NCBI RefSeq assembly: GCF_000758585.1
Contig: NZ_CP009281.1
Coordinates: 1,674,001 to 1,738,000 of the forward strand
Origin: Paenibacillus sp. FSL R5-0345
GTDB lineage: Bacteria > Bacillota > Bacilli > Paenibacillales > Paenibacillaceae
Length of the DNA stretch: 64,000 nt
Direction of reading: 5' to 3'
Below are positions 16,310 through 24,302 of the stretch, piece by piece. Below the pieces are notes generated by a model that did no database searches, was not told the origin of the DNA, and was given only the letters and a program-made list of their open reading frames with translations. The stretch's first letter is position 1, and each line of letters begins with the position of its first letter. Both the position numbers and the translations under genes were made by a program.

Positions 16310-16831
16310 TTGTTTGAAATGTTAGTTCCCAAACTCCGGGTGAAGACGGTATTCGATATTTCTCTAGAAGAGCTGTATCGACAGGGATACCGTGGAATCA
16401 TTACGGATCTGGATAACACACTGGTCGGTGCCAAAGCGCCTGTGGCTACTCCGGAGCTGTTGTTATGGTTTGAGAAGGTGAAGGAAGTGGGCTTTAAGCT
16501 CATCATCGTATCCAATAACAACATGGATCGGGTGTCACGCTTTGCTACACCGCTTAATATTGAATTTGTGCATCAGGCTCGTAAACCGAGTAATGCTCCT
16601 TTTCTCAAAGCGATGAAGCAGATGGAGTTGCGACCGGAGCAAACGATTGTGGTGGGAGACCAAATGCTTACAGATGTATACGGCGGCAATCGGCTTGGTC
16701 TGTATACCGTATTGGTGCTGCCAATCTCCGTTAAGGATGAAGGGTTCGGCACAAGATTTAATCGCCGGGTAGAGCGAGTTGCTCTGACACGGCTTCGTAA
16801 AAAAGGATTGTGGCACGAGGAGGATAAATAG
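16310..16831 (+). CDS. yqeG: YqeG-family HAD phosphatase
   Basis: 173 residues, HAD superfamily subclass IIIA. Motif I is TDLDNTLVG, motif II IIVSNNN, motif III Lys in ARKPSNAPF, and motif IV VGDQMLTDVYGG; all catalytic residues are present. It is the first gene of the conserved yqeG-yqeH-aroE-yhbY-nadD-yqeK-rsfS-yqeM cluster. GAGGTG lies 6 nt before TTG 16310, which I take as start; TTG 16286 and ATG 16319 are alternatives. The phosphatase substrate is not established. Confidence 0.88.
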   Translation: MFEMLVPKLRVKTVFDISLEELYRQGYRGIITDLDNTLVGAKAPVATPELLLWFEKVKEVGFKLIIVSNNNMDRVSRFATPLNIEFVHQARKPSNAPFLKAMKQMELRPEQTIVVGDQMLTDVYGGNRLGLYTVLVLPISVKDEGFGTRFNRRVERVALTRLRKKGLWHEEDK

Positions 16832-16833
16832 TA

Positions 16834-17961
16834 ATGAACGAACAAAGTGAAACACAGCGTCCTGAGAAGTGCAGCGGTTGTGGGATTAAGCTTCAGACGG
16901 AGCATAAGGATCAATCAGGATACCTTCCGGAAGTCGCACTAGATCGGGACCCTGTGATTTGCCAACGTTGTTTCCGGATTAAGAATTATAACGAGGCTTC
17001 ATCTGTTTCTGTGAACCAGGATGAATTTCTTCGCTTGCTGAGTGGGGTAGGGGAGAAGAATGCACTTGTTATTCATATTGTTGACATTTTCGATTTTGAA
17101 GGCAGCTTGATTTCCGGCCTTCAGCGATTTGTCGGTAATAACCCAGTTATTCTTGCAGTCAATAAATGTGATCTGCTACCTAAGGTTACGAATTGGAATA
17201 AACTGCGTAACTGGATGCAGCAACGCTGTAAAGAAGAAGGATTGCGGACAGCTGAAATCGTACTTTGTAGTGCGAAACGTAACCAAGGCTTCGACCGTTT
17301 GCTGGAAGCTGTAACAGAACTGCGTGGTCAACGTGATGTTTATGTAGTGGGTGCTACGAATGTAGGGAAATCCACGCTTATCAACCGTTTGATTTCGGAC
17401 TATAGTGATTTGGAGCAGGAGTTAACCACCTCGCGTTACCCTGGCACAACACTCGATACGGTTAAAATCCCACTGGATGATGGCCACTATATTATAGATA
17501 CGCCAGGGATTGTGTATCCATGGCGTTATAGTGAACTAGTTGAACGTCAGGATTTGGATGCAGTTATGCCTGCCAATCCGTTGAAGCCTGCTGTCTATCA
17601 GTTGAATGAAGGACAGACGCTATTCTTTGGCGGACTGGGACGTTTTGATTTCGTGCAAGGTCAGCATCAATCGTTCACTTGCTTTATTAGCGGTACTTTA
17701 AAAATCCATCGTACGAAGCTGGAACGTGCAGATTCTCTTTATGCGGACCATCGAGGTGAAATGTTGTCCCCTCCAGGAAGTGATCGGATGGACAAGCTGC
17801 CACCATGGCAACGGCATGAGTTCCGAATTAATAAAGGCAGTCGGAGCGATCTCTATATTTCAGGTTTGGGATGGATTAAGGTCAACGGGACAGAAGGCGC
17901 AGTCGTGGCTATCCACGTTCCGCGTGGCGTGAAGGTGCTTACCCGCCCTTCGATGATCTAA
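16834..17961 (+). CDS. yqeH: circularly permuted GTPase YqeH, ribosome biogenesis
   Basis: 375 residues. An N-terminal zinc finger (CSGCG ... CQRCFR, residues ~10-45) is followed by a circularly permuted GTPase domain: G4 NKCD and G5 SAK precede G1 GATNVGKST and G3 DTPG, the order that defines this family. YqeH assists 30S subunit assembly in Bacillus. ATG 16834 lies two bases after the yqeG stop behind GAGGAGG. The C-terminal region has the RNA-binding-like segment of the family. Translationally close to yqeG and aroE. Confidence 0.94.
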   Translation: MNEQSETQRPEKCSGCGIKLQTEHKDQSGYLPEVALDRDPVICQRCFRIKNYNEASSVSVNQDEFLRLLSGVGEKNALVIHIVDIFDFEGSLISGLQRFVGNNPVILAVNKCDLLPKVTNWNKLRNWMQQRCKEEGLRTAEIVLCSAKRNQGFDRLLEAVTELRGQRDVYVVGATNVGKSTLINRLISDYSDLEQELTTSRYPGTTLDTVKIPLDDGHYIIDTPGIVYPWRYSELVERQDLDAVMPANPLKPAVYQLNEGQTLFFGGLGRFDFVQGQHQSFTCFISGTLKIHRTKLERADSLYADHRGEMLSPPGSDRMDKLPPWQRHEFRINKGSRSDLYISGLGWIKVNGTEGAVVAIHVPRGVKVLTRPSMI

Positions 17962-17977
17962 CGGGGAGGCTATTACA

Positions 17978-18853
17978 GTGTCTTTGATAACTGCAACCGA
18001 GGACTACAATACCGGGAATATCCTGCTGGGTGTAATGGGAGATCCTATTATACAATCAAAATCTCCTATTATGCATGAAGCAGCACTGAAAGCACTGGGA
18101 ATTCCGGGTGCTTACGTGCCGCTTCATATCCTTCCGGAGAATCTGGAGAATGCGGTGCAGGCAATTCGCACGCTTGGGTTCCGTGGGGTAAATGTGACGA
18201 TTCCGCATAAGGTTGCGGTGATGGCTCATATGGATCTATTAGATGAAAGTGCGGTAGCCGTTGGTGCAGTCAATACGATTGTTAATAATAACGGGATACT
18301 CACTGGATATAATACGGATGGAATCGGTTATGTACGTTCGCTTAAAGCGGAAGCCATTTCTGATTTGTCAGATACGAAGATTATGGTAATTGGAGCCGGT
18401 GGAGCAGCAAGAGGAATTGTTGCTGCGCTGCTTCAGGAGAAGCCTTCTTCTATCCTTATCGCTAATCGGAGTGCTGATAAGGCACGGGACTTGGCTGCAG
18501 ATTGCCAAGGCAAAGGGAATGTCATCGGGATTAGCATGGACGAAGTGGCGGAAATGCTGGATGGTGTTGATGTACTGATCAATACTACCTCCGTAGGAAT
18601 GTATCCTCATATGGATGAGACACCGATAGACCTTGGATTGCTTCGTGCAGGTATGGTCGTAAGTGATCTGATTTATAATCCGTTGCATACTCGGCTATTG
18701 TTAGAAGGACTTGAACGGGGCTGTACGATTCATGGAGGCCTCGGGATGTTTGTCTATCAGGGAGCTTATGCATTGGAGTATTGGACAGGGCAACCAGCTC
18801 CTACGGAAATCATGCGACAGACTATACTCCATTGTCTGGGTGGAAAAGAGTAA
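17978..18853 (+). CDS. aroE: shikimate dehydrogenase (NADP+)
   Basis: 291 residues. It reduces 3-dehydroshikimate to shikimate in aromatic amino acid synthesis. The substrate pocket is shown by GDPIIQSKSPIMHEAA, the catalytic Lys by VTIPHK and the Asp by YNTDGIG. The NADP fold follows as IGAGGAARGIVAALL with ANRSADKA, and the C-terminal GLGMFVYQGAYALEYWTG is typical. The start is GTG 17978 behind GGGGAGG. It lies within the yqe cluster, as in Bacillus subtilis. Confidence 0.95.
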   Translation: MSLITATEDYNTGNILLGVMGDPIIQSKSPIMHEAALKALGIPGAYVPLHILPENLENAVQAIRTLGFRGVNVTIPHKVAVMAHMDLLDESAVAVGAVNTIVNNNGILTGYNTDGIGYVRSLKAEAISDLSDTKIMVIGAGGAARGIVAALLQEKPSSILIANRSADKARDLAADCQGKGNVIGISMDEVAEMLDGVDVLINTTSVGMYPHMDETPIDLGLLRAGMVVSDLIYNPLHTRLLLEGLERGCTIHGGLGMFVYQGAYALEYWTGQPAPTEIMRQTILHCLGGKE

Positions 18854-18910
18854 GAAATGGATTCATCAATTTAGGGTAATAATATATGTTAATTAAGGAG
18901 TTATTCATTT

Positions 18911-19204
18911 ATGTTAACTGGTAAACAAACACGGTATCTTCGTTCATTGGCTCATCATCTCGATCCTATTTTTCAAGTGGGTAAGGGTGGAGTAAACGAT
19001 CACCTCGTACGTCACATTGAAGAAGCTATTGAGAAGCGTGAGCTAATGAAGATTAGTATACTGAGCAATAATATTGAGAATCCCAAGGAAATCGGCGCGC
19101 TACTTGCCGAACAATCGGGTTCTGAGCTTGTACAAGTGATCGGCAAGACCATTGTACTGTACAAGGAATCACGTGATAACAAAACCATTGAGCTGCCACG
19201 CTAA
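18911..19204 (+). CDS. yhbY: YhbY/CRM-domain RNA-binding protein
   Basis: 97 residues, a single CRS1-YhbY (CRM) domain with its diagnostic start LTGKQTRYLRSLAHHLDPIF and GKGGVNDHLVRHIEEAIEKR. These proteins bind pre-50S ribosomal particles. The ATG at 18911 follows AAGGAG. The position between aroE and nadD matches yqeI of Bacillus. Confidence 0.92.
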   Translation: MLTGKQTRYLRSLAHHLDPIFQVGKGGVNDHLVRHIEEAIEKRELMKISILSNNIENPKEIGALLAEQSGSELVQVIGKTIVLYKESRDNKTIELPR

Positions 19205-19238
19205 TACCTGAAAGCATACTACCGAGGAGGTCGTCCTC

Positions 19239-19841
19239 TTGAAAGTTGGAATTATGGGAGGTACCTTTGATCCTCTTCATATCGGTCATATGATGGCAGC
19301 GGAAGCAGCTAGAGAAACTTATGGACTTCAAGAAGTATGGTTTATGCCTTCTCATATTCCGCCTCATAAACATGAGGCAGGAGTATCTGGAGCTGATCGG
19401 CTGGCAATGGTGCAGGAAGCGATAAAGAATCATGAAGCTTTTCGCACATTAGACTGGGAAGTTGTCAGAGGTGGCGTTTCCTACACGTACGAGACCATAA
19501 GACGGCTGCAAGAGGCGTATCCGCATTTCGATCTTTATTTCATCATTGGAGCGGATATGGTCCAGTATTTACCGAAATGGAACGAGATTGAAGAGCTTGT
19601 GCAGCGGCTTACATTTATCGGCGTAGGTCGTCCGGGAACACCTCTTGATCTAGAAGCATTGCCAACATATATCGCAGAAAAAGTGCTGTTAGCAGATATG
19701 CCTCTGGTTGATATTTCGTCAACGATGTTAAGAGAACGGGCTGCAGCGGGCAAATCCATTCGTTATATGGTACCTGAGGCAGTGTTCGATTTTGTTCAAA
19801 GGAGTGGATTGTATGGCATACAGTCGCGAAGCTCTAATTGA
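19239..19841 (+). CDS. nadD: nicotinate-nucleotide adenylyltransferase
   Basis: 200 residues. It transfers AMP to nicotinate mononucleotide in NAD synthesis. The nucleotidyltransferase motifs GGTFDPLHIGHMMAAE (HxGH-type) and the C-terminal ISSTMLRERAAAGKSIRYMVPEAV (ISSTxxR) are intact. The start is TTG 19239 preceded by GAGGAGG; that RBS can pair with TCCTC just before the start (see findings). The 3' end overlaps yqeK by 29 nt. Length is normal. Confidence 0.95.
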   Translation: MKVGIMGGTFDPLHIGHMMAAEAARETYGLQEVWFMPSHIPPHKHEAGVSGADRLAMVQEAIKNHEAFRTLDWEVVRGGVSYTYETIRRLQEAYPHFDLYFIIGADMVQYLPKWNEIEELVQRLTFIGVGRPGTPLDLEALPTYIAEKVLLADMPLVDISSTMLRERAAAGKSIRYMVPEAVFDFVQRSGLYGIQSRSSN

Positions 19842-20391
19842 GGCGGTTTCAACACAAATGCCTGCTAAACGCTGGAAGCATACACTGGGCGTCATGGAGT
19901 CATCCATTCAACTAGCGGAGCAATATGGCGCTGATCCTGAGCGTGCGGAGACAGCGGCAATTCTGCATGATGTGGCCAAGTATTGGCCTGTGGAGAGAAT
20001 GAAGGAGATTATCGAGCAGAATCATCTGAACTTGAATCTTCTGAATCATGACAAGCAGTTGTGGCATTCGGAAGTAGGTGCCTTTGTAGCAGAGCATGAT
20101 TATGGGATCACAGATCCAGATATTCTGAATGCGATCCGTTTTCACACCTCAGGTCGTGAAGACATGAGTTTACTTGAGAAAATTGTCTGTCTCGCCGACT
20201 ATATCGAGCCTGGCCGCGATTTTCCAGGGGTTGATAAGATACGTAAGCTGGCAAAAGTAAGTTTGGAAGAAGGACTAGTTGCGGGATTTGATTCTACGAT
20301 TAGTTTGTTACTGGAAAAACGCCGAGTAATCTTTCCGTTAACGGTACTGGCACGTAATGATTTAGTTAGAATATTGGAGGATAAAATATGA
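19813..20391 (+). CDS. yqeK: HD-domain hydrolase YqeK (symmetrical Ap4A hydrolase family)
   Basis: 192 residues. HD-type metal-dependent phosphohydrolase with motifs KRWKHTLGVMESS, AAILHDVAKYWP (HD), HSEVGAFVAEH, RFHTSGRE and CLADYIEPGRDF. Members of the YqeK family hydrolyse diadenosine tetraphosphate. The ATG at 19813 is preceded by AAAGGAG and lies within the nadD end; a GTG 21 nt earlier is in frame but lacks an RBS. The stop overlaps the rsfS start. Confidence 0.92.
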   Translation: MAYSREALIEAVSTQMPAKRWKHTLGVMESSIQLAEQYGADPERAETAAILHDVAKYWPVERMKEIIEQNHLNLNLLNHDKQLWHSEVGAFVAEHDYGITDPDILNAIRFHTSGREDMSLLEKIVCLADYIEPGRDFPGVDKIRKLAKVSLEEGLVAGFDSTISLLLEKRRVIFPLTVLARNDLVRILEDKI

Positions 20392-20735
20392 GTGTACAAC
20401 CAAGCAAGCTGTTAGAACTGGCCCTTAAGGCTGTGGAAGATAAAAAAGCAATGAACGTAGTGGCATTAGATCTGCGTACTGTTTCACCGATTAGTGATTA
20501 CTTCATCGTGTGTCATGGTAATTCGGATATCCAAGTACAGTCCATTGCTACCGAAGTCCGCAAAGTGGTCCATGAAGCAGGCGGCGTAATCAAGGGGATT
20601 GAAGGAATGGATTCAGCACGCTGGGTGCTGATGGATCTTGGTGATGTTATCGTTCATATTTTCCACCGCGATGAACGTGAATATTACAATATCGAGCGTC
20701 TGTGGTCGGATGCGAAGGTAGTGGAGACTGTATGA
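20388..20735 (+). CDS. rsfS: ribosomal silencing factor RsfS
   Basis: 115 residues, RsfS/YbeB/Iojap (DUF143) family, which binds uL14 and blocks subunit joining under nutrient limitation. Diagnostic segments are VVALDLRTVSPISDYFIVCHGNS, IKGIEGMDSARWVLMDLGDV and HIFHRDEREYYNIERLWSDA. The ATG overlaps the yqeK stop and the stop overlaps the next ATG, giving a tightly coupled operon. Confidence 0.94.
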   Translation: MSVQPSKLLELALKAVEDKKAMNVVALDLRTVSPISDYFIVCHGNSDIQVQSIATEVRKVVHEAGGVIKGIEGMDSARWVLMDLGDVIVHIFHRDEREYYNIERLWSDAKVVETV

Positions 20736-21652
20736 GCCTGATTGCAGGAACTACAGTTACACTTAATGTAGTAAGAGAGGTTTCCCCATACGGATTTTTC
20801 CTGAATGCAGGAGATCAGGATGTTATGCTGCATTATACAGAGCTTACCGAGAAGGTTAAGACAGGCGATAAAGTTGAAGTCTTTATCTTCTTTGATACCG
20901 AGGATCGTCTTGCGGCAACGATGAAGAAACCGTTTCTAACGTTGGGTGAGATGGCTTTATTGGAAGTAGCTGATATTCATCCGCGTCTAGGTTGCTTCTT
21001 GGAAATGGGCCTTGGACGGCAGCTTCTGCTGCCCATTCGTGAGCTTCCAGAGCTTCCAGAGCTGCGCCCTCAGATCGGTGACTATGTGTATGCGATTATG
21101 GAGCATGATAAACAGGGGCGTCTTCGTGCTAAATTAGCCGGAGAGCAGGAACTAGCTCCGCTAGCACTTCCTGCACCTGAATCCTGGATGGGACAGACTG
21201 TAACAGCCCGGGTGTACAAACCGCTGCAGATGGGGACTTTTGTTCTTGTAGATGCTGGGGTTTTAGGCTTTGGTATTATCGGAATGGTCCATTCCTCTGA
21301 ACGGAGTCGTCTACTGCGTCTTGGAGAACAGTTCGAAGCACGTGTCTCCCATATTCGCGAAGATGGTCGTGTTAACCTTTCTATGGGTCTCCGTAAAGAG
21401 GTAGGCATGGATGTAGACTCTGCCAAGATTTTGGAGTTCTTACATGCCCGTCCGGGTGGAGCGATGCCTTATTCGGATGCAACACCACCCGACATTATCA
21501 AGCAGCGTTTCGGAATTAGCAAATCAGCGTTTAAGCGTGCGCTTGGAAAGCTGATGAAGGAAGGCCATATTACCCAAAAAGAGAATTGGACGTATCTTGC
21601 TCCTAAGGAGAAGGAAGGTTCAACCGAGGGAAATAAAGAAACCTCTGAATAA
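20732..21652 (+). CDS. S1-domain RNA-binding protein, CvfB/YitL type
   Basis: 306 residues from ATG 20732, which overlaps the rsfS stop. Two to three OB/S1-like units are visible (VREVSPYGFFLNAGDQDVML; GTFVLVDAGVLGFGIIGMVH; FEARVSHIREDGRVNLSMGLR). A C-terminal winged-helix follows (IKQRFGISKSAFKRALGKLM). This matches the CvfB/YitL family of RNA-binding regulators. The Glu/Lys-rich tail ends close to the methyltransferase gene. In Bacillus subtilis the cluster passes directly from rsfS to yqeM, so its placement here is an insertion relative to that order. Confidence 0.86.
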   Translation: MSLIAGTTVTLNVVREVSPYGFFLNAGDQDVMLHYTELTEKVKTGDKVEVFIFFDTEDRLAATMKKPFLTLGEMALLEVADIHPRLGCFLEMGLGRQLLLPIRELPELPELRPQIGDYVYAIMEHDKQGRLRAKLAGEQELAPLALPAPESWMGQTVTARVYKPLQMGTFVLVDAGVLGFGIIGMVHSSERSRLLRLGEQFEARVSHIREDGRVNLSMGLRKEVGMDVDSAKILEFLHARPGGAMPYSDATPPDIIKQRFGISKSAFKRALGKLMKEGHITQKENWTYLAPKEKEGSTEGNKETSE

Positions 21653-21692
21653 CAGAATCATATTAAATGATGTAATAGAAAGCGGTGTACTA

Positions 21693-22463
21693 GTGTCTTC
21701 CTATGGGAAATTTGCTTATGTATACGATGAGCTCATGGCAGATATGCCGTATCCTGACTGGATCTCCTTTGCTGAAACCGCATGGAGCAAATACGGTAAG
21801 CCTGTAACCGTGGCTGAGCTTGGCTGCGGCACAGGGAGTATCACCATTCCTTTGGCAGGATCAGGGTATCATATGACCGGAATCGATCTATCTTCAGATA
21901 TGCTCTCAGTGGCACAGCGCAAAATGGAGGAGCATCCCCATGGACGGCGCTTTTTGCGCGAAGGTAGTGTTCGATGGATTAGACAAAACATGAAGGAATG
22001 GGAGCTTCCAGAGCCTGTGGATTCTGTGATTTCTTTCTGTGACTGTCTGAATTATGTGCTGGAAGAAGACGATATCAGAGCTGTCTTTGCTAGTACCTTT
22101 GCAGGACTGAAGCAAGGCGGCACCTTTCTGTTCGATGTTCATCATCCAAACACACTAATCCGTTATGAAGAAGAGCAGCCCTTTGTTCTGGACGAACCGT
22201 CGGTGTCTTATATTTGGACTTGTGAAATGGATGTTCCACGCCGTGAGATAGAACATCATCTGTCCATTTTCGCGCGGGAAGAGGGACGGAGTGATGTATA
22301 TCGCCGTTTCGAAGAAACACATATTCAGCGTGCCTACGATCCTCAGTGGATGAAGGATGAGCTGCTTAAGGCTGGATTTAGTGAAGTGAAGACTTACGCC
22401 GATTTCGAGTGGATCGAGGCGGATGATGATGCGGAACGATTATTTTATATTGCTATAAAATGA
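21693..22463 (+). CDS. yqeM: SAM-dependent methyltransferase YqeM
   Basis: 256 residues from GTG 21693. The class I methyltransferase signature is VAELGCGTGSITIPLAGSG (motif I), followed by GIDLSSDMLSVAQRK (motif II), ISFCDCLNYVLEEDD and GGTFLFDVHHP. The N-terminal YGKFAYVYDELMADMPY matches YqeM, and I used it to fix the start because the open frame extends further upstream over the previous gene. Last gene of the yqe cluster, followed by a strong terminator. Methyl acceptor unknown. Confidence 0.88.
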   Translation: MSSYGKFAYVYDELMADMPYPDWISFAETAWSKYGKPVTVAELGCGTGSITIPLAGSGYHMTGIDLSSDMLSVAQRKMEEHPHGRRFLREGSVRWIRQNMKEWELPEPVDSVISFCDCLNYVLEEDDIRAVFASTFAGLKQGGTFLFDVHHPNTLIRYEEEQPFVLDEPSVSYIWTCEMDVPRREIEHHLSIFAREEGRSDVYRRFEETHIQRAYDPQWMKDELLKAGFSEVKTYADFEWIEADDDAERLFYIAIK

Positions 22464-22478
22464 ATATTCAGAAATACT

Positions 22479-22533
22479 AAGAAGGGCTGTCCCAAAAGCT
22501 ATGAAAATAGCTGATGGGACAGCCCTTCTTTTT
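22479..22533 (+). terminator. intrinsic terminator of yqe cluster
   Basis: AAGAAGGGCTGTCCC pairs perfectly with GGGACAGCCCTTCTT, with an inner AGCTAT/ATAGCT stem, followed by T residues. Confidence 0.88.
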
Positions 22534-22594
22534 ATGGGTTCGGTGTGGTTCGTCCGTATGCTCCATTGAATGTTCTCGCCAATATGTGAACATC

Positions 22595-22625
22595 AAAAAA
22601 ACCGGGCAGTGTTTATGCCACCCGG
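22595..22625 (-). terminator. intrinsic terminator of 52-residue membrane gene
   Basis: On the minus strand a CCGGG/CCCGG stem with imperfect inner pairing is followed by at least seven T residues, just past the stop of the small gene at 22639. Confidence 0.5.
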
Positions 22626-22638
22626 CATCTTCCAATCC

Positions 22639-22797
22639 TTACCGATGCTCAAACAGATCAATGGCACCCAATACGACATGAGCCAGACCAAATCCAAGTA
22701 CGCCTGTTGCTGCCATCTTATACTTGCTTCCAAGAAAAGCGGCGCTAGAAGCGGTTACGACGGTTCCAAGAACAGCGGGAATTAGACCTTCACGCAT
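22639..22797 (-). CDS. small hydrophobic protein of 52 residues, unknown
   Basis: Short gene reading MREGLIPAVLGTVVTASSAA, then FLGSKYKMAATGVLGFGLAH and VVLGAIDLFEHR. Two glycine-rich hydrophobic segments (residues ~5-22 and 30-46) suggest a small membrane protein. The RBS AAGGAG is 11 nt before the ATG at 22797, and a terminator follows the stop. That gene-like context makes it likely real although it is too short for most length cut-offs. No function can be assigned. Confidence 0.72.
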   Translation of the reverse strand: MREGLIPAVLGTVVTASSAAFLGSKYKMAATGVLGFGLAHVVLGAIDLFEHR

Positions 22798-22870
22798 TCG
22801 AAACACTCCTTCTCGGTGGTTTGGGAGACAAGGTTATTATGGATCAAACTCAAAAAAATATACAAAGCTT

Positions 22871-22914
22871 AAAAAGACCTTAGACCAGTTATTACTGGTT
22901 CTAAGGTCTTTTTG
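22871..22914. terminator. bidirectional intrinsic terminator
   Basis: AAAAAGACCTTAGACCAGT pairs with the complementary arm ending in AAGGTCTTTTT (one mismatch) around a short loop. It lies just after the stop of the minus-strand regulator at 22928. Confidence 0.78.
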
Positions 22915-22927
22915 TTTAGCAGTAATT

Positions 22928-23884
22928 TTACTCTGATAAGGTAACGGCAGTACGAGAAGCGCCAATTTCTACTTCATGTACATCATATAGGACACGCGCG
23001 AGTAAGTCCTGGCTGTAGTTGCCGAAGTGTTTACCGTAAATGGTGAGCCCGCGTTTGTTTACAGGCTTGTCCGTTACAGCTATCCGGAAAGTAAGCTCGC
23101 TCTTATAATCCAACTGAATGTCATCCAGAGTTACGTCAGAAATTCGGCAGCCGTCAATGAAGCTACCTTCATTATTAATACGGATCAGCTTGAGCATACC
23201 GTATTGATTTAAATGTGGCGGCCACCAGTCTGGATTAAACGTTCCTCGGGTGTCTCCGAAATCTCCCGGACTAGTCCAGTATCCGATTTCTATTCCATTT
23301 AAGTAGAAATAAAGGTCGGAGGGATAGTTATCGTTAGATCCAGGGGCTTCAGAGCCGATCTCCATCGAGAATTGGATTTCGCGGAACGTTTGATTAGCTT
23401 TAAGATAGTTCGGAATTCTATATTCGAGAAAGCCCTCTGCCATCCAAATGATCTCGGATTCAATCCGCTGAGGATCTGCGAAATAACGGGGCTCGTCGAA
23501 GTCACCGATAATACTGTCTTTAGTAGCGAGTCCGCAGGTCGGAACGGCCTGATAGTTGCTGTAATGTCCTACTTGGATTTCTACTTCATAGAGATTATCA
23601 ACATCCTTGCTGCGAAGATCAACAATAAGCTTATCTTTATTCAAATAGCAGACCTTCTGAATACCATGTTTGCCTACGGATGTGTTTATTTCGATGAGAC
23701 CGCTTTCTTCTAACTTTTTAATATGCATCGTAATTGCGCCATTGCTAAGGTTCAGTTTTTTGGCTATTTCATTCAGGTTTAGTGCTTGATTGGTAGCTAA
23801 AAGTTCGAGGATGAGGATTCTGATTTCAGAGCTTAGCGCTTTGAAAATTTCAAGACCACTCATTAAATCTTTAATATAGATCAT
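22928..23884 (-). CDS. HTH regulator fused to an unassigned C-terminal domain (paralogue 1)
   Basis: 318 residues from ATG 23884 (GAAGG upstream; the frame is open a further 28 codons without a better RBS). Residues ~8-75 form an ArsR-like winged helix: FKALSSEIRILILELLATNQ, LNEIAKKLNLSNGAITMHIK, EESGLIEI. The remaining ~230 residues are not a domain I can name. Distinctive motifs are VGHYSNYQ, PTCGLATKDSIIG, FDEPRYFADPQRI, SEAPGSNDNYPSD, GYWTSPGDFGDTRG and NQYGMLK. The beta-rich composition with many aromatic residues would suit sugar binding. A close paralogue with the same motifs is at 58854. It is divergent from a GH27/GH43 operon and probably controls it. Confidence 0.8.
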   Translation of the reverse strand: MIYIKDLMSGLEIFKALSSEIRILILELLATNQALNLNEIAKKLNLSNGAITMHIKKLEESGLIEINTSVGKHGIQKVCYLNKDKLIVDLRSKDVDNLYEVEIQVGHYSNYQAVPTCGLATKDSIIGDFDEPRYFADPQRIESEIIWMAEGFLEYRIPNYLKANQTFREIQFSMEIGSEAPGSNDNYPSDLYFYLNGIEIGYWTSPGDFGDTRGTFNPDWWPPHLNQYGMLKLIRINNEGSFIDGCRISDVTLDDIQLDYKSELTFRIAVTDKPVNKRGLTIYGKHFGNYSQDLLARVLYDVHEVEIGASRTAVTLSE

Positions 23885-24302
23885 TTTATCAATACCTTCT
23901 TCCAAATGGATCATAAATGAATACTGTTTTATGAAATTATAAACTAATATAGCATATAAATAAAGCATCCTTCCTTATTTTGTAGAAAAACAAAAAATAC
24001 GGGTGTTTTATTTCCTGTTTTTGCATTTAATGCAGTTAAATTTAAATAATTGTAAACTAAATTCACGATTTAGGTTGATTTTTAACGGAAATTTCGTCAC
24101 TTTTGTTATTAATTTTATAATAATATAAAAAGGTTTAATTAAATATATTTACAAGTCTTTTTGTCTATGCTATTTTTAAACTGAAATTGAATGCTTATTA
24201 ATCCTTAAGAAGGCAAAATGGCCGATGCTGAATTTATGGTTTGTGATTAGAGATAAGAGTAGGAGCTAGGAGTGAGACTTAGAAAAGGACGTGGAAATCA
24301 TT
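23885..24302. promoter_or_regulatory. AT-rich divergent intergenic region between regulator and GH27 operon
   Basis: 418 bp without a plausible gene, markedly AT-rich. It should hold both promoters and operators. Candidate elements are a TTTAAATAATTGTAAACTAAA stretch near 24039 and TATTAATTTTATAATAATA near 24109, whose TATTAAT core recurs upstream of the GH51 gene and of the paralogous regulator. I do not see an unambiguous -35/-10 pair. Confidence 0.4.

Noticed and set aside
21597..21692. Longer methyltransferase start overlapping the S1-domain gene
   Set aside because: The added residues are a basic stretch in the shadow of the upstream gene; the family start matches GTG 21693.
22570..22592. 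TGTTC/TGAACA-like inverted repeat
   Set aside because: Short arms with a wide gap and no promoter or gene start beside it.
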